A model generated the notes under the pieces. That model saw only the letters and a program-made list of their open reading frames with translations. It had not been told where the DNA came from and made no database searches. DNA of 64,000 bases, taken from contig CM039140.1 in the NCBI GenBank assembly GCA_022036555.1, positions 26,803,843 to 26,867,842 on the forward strand. Reading direction: 5' to 3'. This DNA comes from Microstegium vimineum. Its lineage: Eukaryota; Streptophyta; Magnoliopsida; Poales; Poaceae. Shown here one piece after another: positions 1 to 11,863 of this stretch (position 1 is its first letter; each line of letters begins with the position of its first letter). Position numbers and translations under genes: made by a program.

Positions 1-181
1 AACCCAAACCTATTGAAACCACAATTTCAATTCGAACTCTAACAAACCCTACTTAACAGCACTAATTCACAACACTAACTACATCAACATTATACAAATG
101 TACAGAATCTCAAATTAAACCCAAACCTATTGAAACCACAATTTCAATTCGAACCCTAACAAACCCTACTTAACAGCACTC
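1..181. repeat. 117-bp direct duplication, AT-rich
   Basis: A block of about 61 bp at the window edge recurs at 118-181 with a single visible substitution, so one and a half copies of a 117-bp unit are present. The unit is A/C-rich. No coding potential is seen. The array probably continues to the left of the window. Confidence 0.7.
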
Positions 182-540
182 AAAATAAACGCGATCGTGT
201 GCAGCATATCTACCTTGGTTCGCTTGCCACCGCGGTCGTCGTGGGTGTCCTCCGTGCCTACGGAGGAGGTCGCCGCCGTCGGCGGCCTCTTCCTTGCCGG
301 CCTTCTATGGTCCCTTGGTGCCGGTGCCGCCACGGAGGTCACCCTTGTTGACGCTTTGTGGAGGATCCATCTGCACTGCGCACCGTCGTCGCCTGTCGCC
401 TCGCCGCCCTCGCCTCGTGGAATGAGAAGAGTCGGAAAGGGCTAACCGCAAAGATGTGGGTCATTCTGGTTAAAACGCATAGCCAAATCGGTCATATTTT
501 ATTCATATATTTATTCAGCCTGGTTTTCCATGTTAATGTG
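182..540. other. GC-rich stretch of unknown nature
   Basis: Bases 197-450 are GC-rich and contain short open frames on both strands (82 residues on plus). A minus-strand frame begins near 365 but meets a stop after about 21 codons. No domain, splice pattern or promoter is recognisable. It may be the 5' end of a transposon gene or a captured exon. I do not call a gene here. Confidence 0.3.
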
Positions 541-1787
541 ATTAAATTTTGATTTAATGAAGAATAAATGGAAAAAGCCCTAAGGTAAGTAGAAAAAATC
601 TAAAAACTTGCATAGACACTTCATTGTGGTGTATAATGTTGTAAAAAATTCAAATCATTCTGAGAAAGTGGTGATGCACGTCCTCACAGAGTCATCCATC
701 GCTCACACATACCCTTGTCTCTCAACAATAAATGTTCATCCTTGTGGGGAATGTGTAGTACCACTTTCTCCGAATCATTTAAAACTTTTTTGGGATGATT
801 ATGGAGGCGTCCAATTATGTTGTGTGCATTTGTGTAATTTTTAGAACTAGTTTACCTATTAATGTGATTAAATTTTGATTTAATGAAGAATAAATGAACA
901 AAAAGCCCTAAGGTAAGTAGAAAACTCTGAAAACTTGCATAGACACTTCATTGTGATGTATAATGTTGTAAAACGAATTTGAAATCATTATGAGAAAGTG
1001 GTGATGTACATCCTCACAGAGTCATCCATCGCTCACACATACCCTTGTCACTCAACAATAGATGTTCATCCTTGTGGGGAATGTGTAGTACCACTTTCTC
1101 CGAATCATTTGAAACTTTTTTGAGATGATTATGGAGGCATCCCATTATGTTGTGTGAATTTGTGCAATTTTTAGAACTAGTTTACCTATTAATGTGATTA
1201 AATTTTGATTTAATGAAGAATAAATGGAAAAAAGCCCTAAGGTAAGTAGAAAAATCTAAAAACTTGCATAGACACTTCATTGTGATGTATAATGTTGTAA
1301 ACCAAATTTGAAATCATTCTGAGAAAGTGGTGATGCACATCCTCATAGAGTCATCCATCGCTCACACATACCCTTGTCACTCAACAAGAGATGTTCATCC
1401 TTCTAAGAAATGTGTGGTACAACTTTCTCTGAATCATTTGAAACTTTTTTGGTATGATTATGGAGGCGTCCCATTATATTTTTTGCATTTGTGCAATTTT
1501 TAGAACTAGTTTACCTATTAATGTGATTAAATTTTGATTTAATGAAGAATAAATGGAAAAAAATCCCTAAGTTAAGTAGAAAAATCTGAAAACTTGCATA
1601 GACACTTCATTGTAGTGTATAATGTTGTAAAAAATTTCAAATCATTCTGAGGAAGTGGTGATGCACATCCTCACAGAGTCATCCATCGCTCACATATACC
1701 CTTGTCACTCAACGAGAGATGTTCATCCTTGTGGGGAATGTGTAGTACAACTTTCTCCGAATCATTTGAAACTTTTTTGGGATGATC
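541..1787. repeat. tandem array, ~328-bp unit, 3.8 copies
   Basis: An anchor segment (attaaattttgatttaatg) recurs at 541, 867, 1197 and 1526, giving periods of 326, 330 and 329 bp. The fourth copy breaks off near 1787. Copies differ by scattered substitutions and 1-5 bp indels, so the array is not newly amplified. Each unit carries a conserved segment containing gagaaagtggtgatgcac. No long ORF is shared between copies. It could be a satellite trapped in a transposon or the edge of a larger satellite block. Confidence 0.85.
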
Positions 1788-2002
1788 ATACACTATAACA
1801 TGTCAGTGCTAAACCAAAATCTACGTAGATCCAAAAAAAAATAGACATAGGAAAAACAAAAATAGTGAAGATCATAAAAATTTTAGAAAAAACAAAAAGT
1901 TGCCTCCCAAAGGGTTCGAACCTAGGAGCACGGCACCAAAATCAACATGCCTTACCACTGCGATATCGAAGTGATTTAGCATGGAATACCACCTCTAATA
2001 AC
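1788..2002 (-). other. short AT-rich spacer with tRNA-like A/B-box pair
   Basis: Read on the minus strand, 1975-1903 has an A-box-like segment (GCAGTGGTAAGGCATG) and, about 25-30 bases further on, a B-box-like GGTTCGAACC. This resembles the head of a tRNA-derived SINE or a decayed tRNA. No acceptor stem, tail or target duplication was found, so it is only a candidate. Confidence 0.3.
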
Positions 2003-2871
2003 CGATTATGAGAGGATGCGCGATAGATGTGTGGCAGAGAATTTAAAGAAAATGCAAGCAATGGGACTGCACCATCTAGCTGCTGATGTTAATAATTTTG
2101 TACCACAACCTTCATCAACAAAGGGGAAAAATTAGCAAACAAGAAAACCAATAGTTCAGATTTGGAGTCATTAGAGTATCTCCTTGGCGATGATGATCAA
2201 GGAGATAGTGATGATGATGATGACATTGAATCTGATGAGCAGCCACAACCCCTGACAATTAAGGTGCTTCTTTAACCTTCCAAGTAGTGGATGTGGAATA
2301 TTTGAATTGCATTTGAATGTTTTCAATCTAATCTTTAATATATGATCCTTCTTTTAGATTCATCTTGTTTATTTGATACCTTTAATTAATATATGGTATT
2401 GCTTAATATTGCACATGTCTGACTTTTTTTGCATAGTATCCTACTAGGGGTAGAAGGAAAATACTTGCTTCAAAGAAGACATATCCTAACATGCCTCCAG
2501 GAAGTAGGAACAAGAGAGTGAGGGCATCTGCAGAATCACAGGTGCAGCATTCTGGAGTCGAAAGAAGATCATCAAAAAGGCTTAATAGTGAAGCTACAAA
2601 TACGGACAATGTAGAGGCTCCTATAGATTCTGGTGATGGCAGACTAGATAGCTATACTACACCTGGAGTTACTGATCATGAGAAACAACCTTCAGAGGAA
2701 GACAGTGGAGCTGCTAGTCTTGACAGTACAGGTGTTGATGAAGGCAATGTAGATGGAGGTGAAGGAACTTCAGGCAAGTTATATTTTTTTCATTGAACTA
2801 TGACATCTCTTTTGCTCATTTACATGAAACTAAAACATTTCATCAAATGCGGCTTCTATTTTGTAGCTACT

Positions 2872-4596
2872 TGAAAGGTCCTAACCGAAGGCTAGAGGGG
2901 GGGTGAATAGCCTAAATTGACAACTTAAAGCAAACTCAACAACAAGTTAGATACTAATGAGGCGAAGCTTGACTTGTACTAGCCTACTAGGGGATGCGAA
3001 GCCTTCTAACCACAATTACTATCCTAATATAACTCTAGGATCACTCAAATCCTACTCAAGTCCAGTAGCCCTCTAGGCACAACCTCATATACTAAGGTAA
3101 GACTGAATAAGGTAATGCGAAGATAGGGAGAGTGATAATACCGCCGTGTCGAGGTTTTGAGCCAATCAAGCATTCTCCAATCAATCCAATCAATCACAAT
3201 GATGAGCAAGAGATTGACACTTGATTTTTCACCCGAGGTTCACTAGTTTGCCAACTAGCTACGTCCTCGTTGTGTCGGCTAACTCACTTGGAGGTTCTCG
3301 CGCTAATTGGCATCACACGCCAAACCCGTCACCGGGTGCCGCACAACCAACACAAGATGAGGGCACTCAAAGACACGAGCAATTTACTAGAGTTACCTTT
3401 GCGATCTCCCACGGGGAAGGCACAAGAACCCCTCACAATCAACTTGTAGTCGACGAAGCACAATCACCAAGCTTCTCGATCTACCTCCGCTGCTCCAAAC
3501 CGTCTATGTGATGGCAATCACCAAGAGCAACAAGAAATCCGCAGCGAGAACGCCTCCCAAGTGCCACTAGATGCAAGCTATATGCAAAATGCACTTGGAT
3601 CACTCAATCTCTTTTGGAAATACACTAACCAAGCATGGAGATGAGTGGGAGGGAGTTTGCTCAGCTCAAAGGAGTCTCAAGATGTTCAAATGTGCGAGAG
3701 AGAGCCTCCCCAAGCCGGCCAACACATATTTATAGAACCCCTCAAGGTTTTCTAGCCGTTACCCTGTTAAGTTGGCGACGGACGCTCGACACGGGGGCGA
3801 CGGACACTCTCTCGCTAGCGTCCGACGCACTGTCAGAACTAGCCGTTGGGCTGCTTCACGGCCGACGGGCGCTCCGTCGCCAGCGTCCGACGCTCTGACC
3901 TCCAGCGGCCGGCGCCTGTCTTCGATCTGCTCGCTTGCAGAGCTCTCTGGAAGCCCGATGGACGCTCCACTCGTTTTGCAACGGACGCTGTGCCTCAGCG
4001 TCCGACGCCTTCTGGAAATTCTCTAGAGCTTCTCTATGGCCGACGGACACTCGAAGTTCACAGTCCTAGCGTCCGACGCCATCGTCTGTTGCGTCGGACA
4101 GCGTCCGACGCCCTTTTCTTCAGCGTCCGACGCCCTCTCTGCGTCTCTGCTTTTTGCACCTTCGCTCTGAGTTGCCAAGCACTAAGATACCTCTTTAGTG
4201 AACACTTCTTGGCAAGTTTTACTTGACTTTTAGCATGGTGTATATCACTAGGTCCTAGATGCACATGCAATATAGATAACACCTAGTGGCACTCGACAAA
4301 CCGCAATCACTTTTGCATTTCCCCTCTTAATAGTACGGTTGTCTAACCTAAATGTGATCACACCCACTTGGTGTCTTGATCACCATAAGAAAAGCCCTAG
4401 CATATACCTTTGCCTTGTTTAGCTTAGGGTCATTCCACTTGCCTTCTTCTCCAAGTGTGAGCTTTAGGTTTCCACCACCTTTGCTTGCTCCATCACTTGT
4501 CATCATCTTCAATGAGTGTACTAGACCTACTCAAACACTTAGAGCTAGGTTAGTACTTAGGCTTCATCAATTACCAAAATCACTATGGAGTCTTCA
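2872..4596 (-). repeat. copia 3' LTR
   Basis: Left copy of the 1,725-bp LTR. In element sense it is the downstream LTR, preceded by a polypurine tract. It holds six copies of the motif agcgtccgacg between about 3815 and 4135, against five in the other LTR, where one copy has decayed by two G-to-A changes. Confidence 0.95.
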
Positions 4597-4612
4597 ATCT
4601 CCCCCTTTTTGG
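4597..4612 (-). other. copia polypurine tract
   Basis: On the minus strand CAAAAAGGGGGAGAT abuts the start of the 3' LTR (TGAAG). Position and composition fit the plus-strand primer tract. Confidence 0.8.
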
Positions 4613-5644
4613 TAATTGATGACAAGCCAATATAAAGGATAGGAAATATGATTTTGAATCCTCACAAGGTTTGCAAGTGTTTTACTCCCCCTATATATGT
4701 GCACTTCTTATGATTATGAGTCAAAGCTTTGCACATATGCTTAGATAGATCTTTTGGGAGGGGTAAACTACTTGCAAACTATGACATGATGCTAAGGTAT
4801 AAGAAATGGACCTTTGAAGTGTGATAACAATCAAAGTGCGCCAAAAATACCTTCCTTAGCAACATGGTTAGCTCGATACCAATTGAAAGACATGAAAATA
4901 TCTATGGTTCTAGCTAACATCTATACATGCTAGTGATCAATTCATCAATCAAGATTATACTAGGCATGTACCACACAAGCAAGTCATATTGAATTGAAGT
5001 ACAATGCAAGCAAACATATGTGTGAATGCACATTCAAATGCAACAGCTTGTTCATAGGCTTGCTCCCCCTACTTGTGTGCTCAAATTTTAATTTTTCACT
5101 TTCAAAAATCTCCCTTATTTCATATCACTTTCTCTCCCCCTTTACTTTCTCCCCCCCCCCGTCCCTCTTTATTTCATATCATTTTCTTTTTCTCTCCCCC
5201 TTTGTCATAAATTACCACAAAGGGATCACTTGTTGTAGTTACATCAAGTCAATTCATAAAGGAGGTGGGGTGAAAATTAACCATTTTTGTTCATTCTAGA
5301 TCACTTGTCCTATATATTTAACATGGTTTAAACCATGGACAAGCTTTTTCACACATCTTACAATGGTTATATTATCCATGTTGGTTAAATACAAGAGCAA
5401 ATGTTCTAGACTAAACATGTGAAGATGCAAGCTTATCAACATGCCATATGATACCACTCGGACAGACAAGTCAAAGAAGCAAGAGTGGTAGCATATGCAC
5501 ATACAAGGCATTTTGTTTTTCATGAAAGAGCCTAAATGAGTGATGTCTATATGTTCTACACAAGTCTAGCAACGGATGAATGCATATGTCAAACAATTGT
5601 ACCTTGCTATCTTGGAGTAGAGGTATGTCATAAGTGGAGTTGCA
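4613..5644 (-). other. copia non-coding 3' region with repeated polypurine-like tracts
   Basis: About 1 kb between the RNase H end and the 3' polypurine tract has no ORF of note. Several pyrimidine runs on plus (near 4686, 5062, 5131-5160 and 5193) read as AGGGGGAG-type tracts on the element's sense strand. Some SIRE-type elements carry an env-like ORF here, but none is visible. Confidence 0.55.
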
Positions 5645-8600
5645 TCAACTCATGTTGGAGAAATCTAAGATGCTCAACTCATTCCTCAACTTGCAAAACC
5701 TCTTCTCATCAAGTGGCTTGGTGAATATGTCAGCTAATTGATCATCGGTGCCCACATTATCAATGTAAATGTCACCCTTTTGTTGATGATCTCTTATGAA
5801 ATGGTGTCTCACATCTATGTGCTTTGTTCTAGAGTGTTGGATGGGATTGCTTGTAAGCTTCACCGCACTTTCATTGTCACATAGCAAGGGAACCTTCTTG
5901 AATTTGATTCCATAATCATTCAAGGTGGCCTTCATCCATAATAGTTGTGTACAACAACTCCCCGCACTAATGTATTCGGCTTCGGCGGTAGAGAGTGCCA
6001 CATTATTTTGCTTCTTGGATGACCATGAGACTAGTGATCTTCCCAAAAGTTGACATGTTCCACTAGTACTTTTCCTATCAACCTTGCATCCCACATAATC
6101 GGAGTCCGAATATCCAATCAATTCAAATCTTGACCCCTTGGGAAACCATAATCCAACCTCTTGTGTATGGTTTAAATATCTCAATATCCTTTTTGTGGCC
6201 TTCAAATGACTCTCTCTAGGAGATGCTTAAAATCTAGCACACATGCATACACTAAACATGACATCCGGTCGTGATGCGGTTACATAGAGTAGACTTCCAA
6301 TCATTGACCAATATAGTGTTTGTTCAACCATCATGCCACTTGTGTCACTATCCAAGTGTCCATTTGTCCCCATGGGAGTACTAATGCCTTTAGCATCTTC
6401 TAACCCAAACTTCTTGATCATATCCTTGATGTACTTTCCTTGACTCACAAATGTACCATTCTTCATTTGCTTGATTTGGAGTCCAAGAAAGTAACTAAGT
6501 TCACCAATCATGGACATCTCAAACTCATTTGCCATCATTTCACCAAACTCTTCACAAAAATCTTGATTTGTAGACCCAAAGATAATGTCATCCACATAGA
6601 TTTGCAAGACAAACAAGTCACTTCCAATCTTCTCAGTGAATAGAGTGGTGTCAACCAAACCAATCTTGAATCACTTAGAGAGGAGAAAACTTCTCAACCT
6701 CTCATACCATGCTCTAGGTGCTTGCTTCAATCCATAGAGAGCTTTATTGAGCTTGAATACATGGTTGGGCTTCTTTATATCTTCAAATCCGGGTGGTTGC
6801 TCAACATACACTTCCTCATTGATATACCCATTCAAGAATGCACTTTTGACATCCATTTGGTACAACTTGATGTTATGTGCACAAGCATAGGCTAATAGAA
6901 TCCTTATTGCCTCTAATCTTGCCACCGGAGCATATGTTTCCCCAAAGTCAAGACCCTCAACTTGAGTGTACCCTTGTGCAACTAGTCTTGCTTTGTTTTT
7001 CACCACTATTCCATCTTGATCTTGCTTGTTCTTGAATACCCATTTGGTTCCAATGACATTATGATTTCTTGGTCTATCCACTAGTTCCCAAACTTGATTT
7101 CTTGTGAAGTTGTTAAGTTCTTCATGCATAGCATTTATCCAATCCACATCCCTCAAAGCTTCATCAATCTTGGTTGGCTCAAATGATGAGACAAAGATTA
7201 ATGCTCACAAAATGAAGCCAATCTTGATCTTGTTTGAACACCACTTTGAATGCCTCCAATAACTTGATCTAGAGGATGATATCTTGCAATATTGGTAGGT
7301 TGAAGTACTTGCATGTGAGAATCTTGAGCATTTGATTGAGATGATGATGGACTAGCCTCTTGTTGATCTTGAACTTGAGCTTCACTAGCATTTGCTTGAT
7401 CTTGATGTTGAGAGCCACTTGCTTCTTCTTGTAAGTGAATGGTCACTTGATCTTCATCTTCATCTTATACTTGTCTTGGTCTAATGTCACCAATATCCAT
7501 ATCTTTCATTGCATTGACCAATTTGTCACCTCTCACATCATCCAAGTTTTCTTATTCATCTTGAGAGCCTTGTGTTTCATCAAATTCCACATCATGCACT
7601 TCCTCAAGAATTCCACTAGATGAGTTCCATACTCTATAAGCCTTGCTTGATGTAGAGTAACCAAGTAGAAATCCCTCATCACATTTCTTCTCAAACTTGC
7701 TTAGTCTTGTTCCCTTCTTTAAGATATAGCACTTGCACCCAAACACTCTAAAATATGCAATATTTGGCTTTCTTCCATTCAAGAGTTCATATGGAGTTTT
7801 CTCAAGCATCCCATGACAATAGAGACGGTTGCTAGAGTAACAAGCCGTGTTGATAGCTTCGGCCCAAAAGGAATGACTCACATTGTACTCACTTAGCATT
7901 GATCTTGCCATGTCAATCAAGGTTCTATTCTTTCTTTCAACTATCCCATTTGATTGTGGAGTGTACTTTGGAGAGAATTGATGGTTGATTCCAAAGTCAT
8001 CACAAAGTTCATCAATTCTTGTGTTCTTGAACTCACTTCCATTGTCACTTCTAACTCTCTTGATAGTTGTTTCAAACTCATTATGGCATCTCTTGACAAA
8101 TGTCTTGAAGATATCAAATGTGTCACTCTTGTCACTTAAGAAATATACCCATGTGTATCTTGTGAAGTCATCAACTATCACAAAACCATACTTGTTCCCA
8201 CCAATGCTTGCATATGTAGTTGACCCAAAGAGATCCATGTGCAATAACTCAAATGCTTTGCTTGTACTCATGATGCTCTTCTTTGGATGAGTGTTGCCAA
8301 CTTGTTTTCCGGCTTGACATGCACTACATAGCTTGTCCTTTTCAAATGAGACATCCTTCAAGCCTCTCACTAGATCATGTTTGACTAACTTGTTCAATTG
8401 CTTCATGCCAACATGTCCAAGTCTTCTATGCCATAGCCAACCCATGCTTGATTTGGTGATGAGACATGTTGAGAGTTGAGTCTCACTAGCATTGAAATCC
8501 ACAAGATAGAGATTCTCATACCGAAAACCCTTGAAGATCATATTCGAGCCATCCACACTTTTATGATTTCCACATCCTCCACTCCAAATATGCACTTGAA

Positions 8601-8860
8601 ACCGAGATCACATAGTTGGGCCACCGACAATAAGTTGAACTCAAGCCTTTCAACTAGAAGCACATTGCTAATGCTAAGATCATTTGAGATAGCAATCTTT
8701 CCAAGCCCTTTCACCTTGCCTTTTCCATTATCACCAAATGTGATATTATCAAATCCATGGTCACTATCTTGGTTGATTGAGTTGAACATTCTTCCATCTC
8801 CGGTCATGTGTTGAGTACACCCACTATCAAGCACCCAATGCCTCCCTCCGGCTTTGTAAT
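5645..8860 (-). pseudogene. copia Pol polyprotein (PR-INT-RT-RNase H), broken
   Basis: Order on the minus strand: aspartic protease (DSGCTQHMTG, ~8830), integrase with its HHCC zinc site (8400-8300) and catalytic core (RSDNGSEF, ~8045), reverse transcriptase (QMDVKSAFLNG, ~6860; YVDD, ~6600), and RNase H (STAEAEY, ~5980). Defects: a +1 frameshift near 8561-8564 in an A run, another near 7190-7200, and stops at about 7552, 7465, 6671 and 6227. The family's polyprotein is about 1,300-1,400 residues, so the full span is present but not translatable as one chain. Confidence 0.85.
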
Positions 8861-8876
8861 TTACCTACAAGAGAGA

Positions 8877-10907
8877 TCAATTCTTTTTAGGTACCCAAAC
8901 TTTCTTGGGTCCTCCAAGGTTAGTTACCAAGGATTTTGGTACCCAAATGGACTTCTTGGAAGCCATCCATGGTGCACCAACAAACTTGGCATGAACACCA
9001 TTAGTACCCTTGGAAAGAACATATAATGAATCAACTCTAATAGAGGATATTTCTTGCTTGGCCTTTTTGTTCTTGCATACTTGCTCATTGTGACCAACTT
9101 GCTTGCAACTCTTGCAATAGTTACCGGTGTTCTTCACAAAACGAGTTTTGTGAGAAACAAAGGTGGCCTTGCCTTTCTTGGGGGTATAGCCCAATCCCTC
9201 TTTGTAGAGAGAATCTCTTTGGCTACCCAAGCACATAAGCAAGCGGTCCTCACCTCCATAAGCCTTAGCTAAGGAGTGATTGAGCTTTGTAACCTCCTTC
9301 TTGAGTGTTTCATTTTCAACCATTAGTGAGGCATCACAAGTAGAGCCATCACTAGTAGATGAAGTAGAAGTGGTAGTGCTACAAGAGGGGTTAGTGGGAG
9401 TAACAATGATAGGAGCATAAGATGATTCATCAAGAATATCACACGTAACTCCCATGTCACATGTTTGAACAATCTCTTTCTTACTTTGATCTAAGAGAGA
9501 GGAATGAGCTCTTTCAAGCTTAGTGTGAGACTTCACTAGCTCCTCATGGGCTTCCATTAGCCTCTCATGAGATGCTACGGCCTCATCAAGGTTTTGCTCA
9601 AGAACCACATTGGTCTTGCGCAATTCCTTGCATTCCTTTCTCTTCTTATCTATGTATTCTTTAGCTTGTTCAAGCATGTCCATGAGTTCCTCCTTTGAGG
9701 GCTCCTCACTATCACTATCACTCTCACTCTCACTCTCATCATGAGAAAGTACCTTAGTGGATTTGGCCATGAAGCATGATGATGAAGTGTCAAATAGAGA
9801 GATCTTGTCCCTCATTGCAATGCTCGCAAAAGCCTTCTTCTTGGTGGATGTCTTCTTTTCTTGATCATCATCTTCACCACTAGAAGAATCACTATCCCAT
9901 GTCACAATGTGAGAATACCCCTTCTTCTTCTTGTCAAAGGTGGGCTTCTTCTCTTTCTTGTCTCTCTTCTTGTGATCATCATCATCCTTGTCACTATTGT
10001 ATGGGCAATGAGCAATGAAATGATCAAAGCTTCCACACTTGAAGCACTTCCTTGGCTCATCAAAGTTCTTGGAAGATGATCTCTTCCTTCTTGCATGATA
10101 TCCCTTCTTCTTCATGAATCTTCCAAACTTTCTCACAAAGAGAGCCATTTCTTCTTCATCAATCTCACTATCACTTGAGCCTTCATCTTCACTAGATTCT
10201 TCAACCTTGGTTTTGCCCTTACTCTTGTATGATGAAGTAGCTTTGAAAGCTATGCTCTTCTTCTTGTCATCTTTCTTTTCTTCTTTCTTGACATCTTTTT
10301 CTTTGTTGTCCCGGTAAGCTTCTTGAGTCATCACATCTCCCAAGACTTGGTTAGGAGTCATGGTGTCCAATACACCTCTCACAATCAAGGTCACAAGAGT
10401 CTCAAACCGAGATGGGAGACTTCTCAAGAACTTGTGAGAGAAGTCCTTGTCCTCAACCTTCTCTCCAAGAGCCGTGAGATCATTGACTAGCACTTGCAGC
10501 CTATGGAACATCTCTGGCACATTCTCATCATCCTCCATCTTGAAACTTGCAAATTTTTCTTTGAGGATGTATGCCTTTGCACTCTTGATGGCTTGGGTGC
10601 CTTTAAATGATTCTTCTAGCTTCTTCCAAGCCTCATGAGCACTCTCAAGATTCTTGATTTGCTCAAACACTTTTTCATCAAGTGCCTCATGAATAGCACT
10701 TAGAGCAATATCATTGTGTTGCAACTTTTCTTCTTCTTGCGGAGTGGGAGCTTCCTCATCTTCAACCTCAAACTTCTTGTCCACCAAAAGCCATACCTTT
10801 CTACTAATTGACTTGATGTGAGCGGTCATCTTGACTTTCCAATAGCCATAGTTGGTTCCATCGAACTTGGGTGGCTTCTTCATGTTGTTGATTTGAGCCA
10901 TGATCAC
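8877..10907 (-). CDS. copia Gag protein
   Basis: An open frame of 676 residues begins MIMAQINN. It has an N-terminal capsid-like domain (residues ~10-210, with the PPKFDGTNYGYWK motif of the plant copia gag family), a lysine-rich linker, a CCHC zinc knuckle (CFKCGSFDHFIAHC, ~290), acidic serine-rich tracts, a coiled-coil-like region (~410-500), and a second CX2CX4HX4C knuckle near residue 606 (CKSCKQVGHNEQVC). It packages element RNA in a cytoplasmic particle. It ends in TGA, then TAG six codons on, after which the protease continues in the same frame. It is the only intact ORF of the element. Confidence 0.9.
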   Translation of the reverse strand: MIMAQINNMKKPPKFDGTNYGYWKVKMTAHIKSISRKVWLLVDKKFEVEDEEAPTPQEEEKLQHNDIALSAIHEALDEKVFEQIKNLESAHEAWKKLEESFKGTQAIKSAKAYILKEKFASFKMEDDENVPEMFHRLQVLVNDLTALGEKVEDKDFSHKFLRSLPSRFETLVTLIVRGVLDTMTPNQVLGDVMTQEAYRDNKEKDVKKEEKKDDKKKSIAFKATSSYKSKGKTKVEESSEDEGSSDSEIDEEEMALFVRKFGRFMKKKGYHARRKRSSSKNFDEPRKCFKCGSFDHFIAHCPYNSDKDDDDHKKRDKKEKKPTFDKKKKGYSHIVTWDSDSSSGEDDDQEKKTSTKKKAFASIAMRDKISLFDTSSSCFMAKSTKVLSHDESESESDSDSEEPSKEELMDMLEQAKEYIDKKRKECKELRKTNVVLEQNLDEAVASHERLMEAHEELVKSHTKLERAHSSLLDQSKKEIVQTCDMGVTCDILDESSYAPIIVTPTNPSCSTTTSTSSTSDGSTCDASLMVENETLKKEVTKLNHSLAKAYGGEDRLLMCLGSQRDSLYKEGLGYTPKKGKATFVSHKTRFVKNTGNYCKSCKQVGHNEQVCKNKKAKQEISSIRVDSLYVLSKGTNGVHAKFVGAPWMASKKSIWVPKSLVTNLGGPKKVWVPKKN

Positions 10908-10942
10908 ACCATAGGTTGTTAAGCCTCAAATTGACGGTGTAC

Positions 10943-10958
10943 TAGCTCTGATACGACT
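10943..10958 (-). other. copia primer-binding site
   Basis: Directly inside the 5' LTR the minus strand reads AGTCGTATCAGAGC. This matches the initiator-methionine tRNA primer site TGGTATCAGAGC with one mismatch. Confidence 0.75.
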
Positions 10959-11812
10959 TGAAAGGTCCTAACCGAAGGCTAGAGAGGGGGTGAATAGCCT
11001 AAATTGACAACTTAAAGCAAACTCAACAACAAGTTAGATACTAATGAGGCGAAGCTTGACTTGCACTAGCCTACTAGGGGATGTGAAGCCTTCTAACCAC
11101 AATTACTATCCTAATATAACTCTAGGATCACTCAAATCCTACTCAAGTCTAGTAGCCCTCTAGGCACAACCTAATATACTAAGGTAAGAATGAATAAGGT
11201 AATGCGAAGATAGGGAGAGTGATAATACCGTCGTGTCGAGGTTTTGAGCCAACCAAGCGTTCTCCAATCAATCCAATCAATCACAATGATGAGCAAGAGA
11301 TTGACACTTGATTTTTCACCCGAGGTTCACTAGTTTGCCAACTAGCTACGTCCTCGTTGTGTTGGCTAACTCACTTGGAGGTTCTCGCGCTAATTGGCAT
11401 CACACGCCAAACCCGTCACCGGGTGCCGCACAACCAACACAAGATGAGGGCACTCAAAGACACGAGCAATTTACTAGAGTTACCTTTGCGATCTCCCGCG
11501 GGGAAGGCACAAGAACCCCTCACAATCAACTTGTAGTCGACGAAGCACAATCACCAAGCTTCTCGATCAACCTCCGCTGCTCCAAACCGTCTAGGTGATG
11601 GCAATCAACAAGAGCAACAAGAAATCCACAGCGAGAACTCCTCCCAAGTGCCACTAGATGCAAGCTATATGCAAAATGCACTTGGATCACTCAATCTCTT
11701 TTGGAAATACACTAACCAAGCATGGAGATGAGTGGGAGGGAGTTTGCTCAGCTCAAAGGAGTCTCAAGATGTTCAAATGTGCGAGAGAGAGCCTCCCCAA
11801 GCCGGCCAACAC

Positions 11813-11824
11813 ATATTTATAGAC
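11813..11824 (-). promoter_or_regulatory. TATA box of copia 5' LTR
   Basis: On the minus strand the sequence reads CTATAAATATG, a strong plant TATA box. It places the transcription start roughly 30 bp further on, near 11780-11790, dividing U3 (12683 to there) from R/U5. The same box is kept in the 3' LTR near 3726-3736. Confidence 0.7.
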
Positions 11825-11863
11825 CCCCTCAAGGTTTTCTAGCCGTTACCCTGTTAAGTTGGC

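Noticed and set aside
1791..1810. CACTATAACATGTCAGTG as the left end of CACTA element 1
   Set aside because: It begins CACTA, but the following bases do not match the inverse of the right end (CACTACTAGGGATC). It is only a short palindrome.
1903..1975. tRNA gene on minus strand
   Set aside because: A- and B-box-like words are present, but no acceptor stem or anticodon arm can be formed.
3770..4140. Spaced short repeats resembling a CRISPR array
   Set aside because: The repeats are 11 bp, occur in both orientations with irregular spacing, and lie in a plant LTR.
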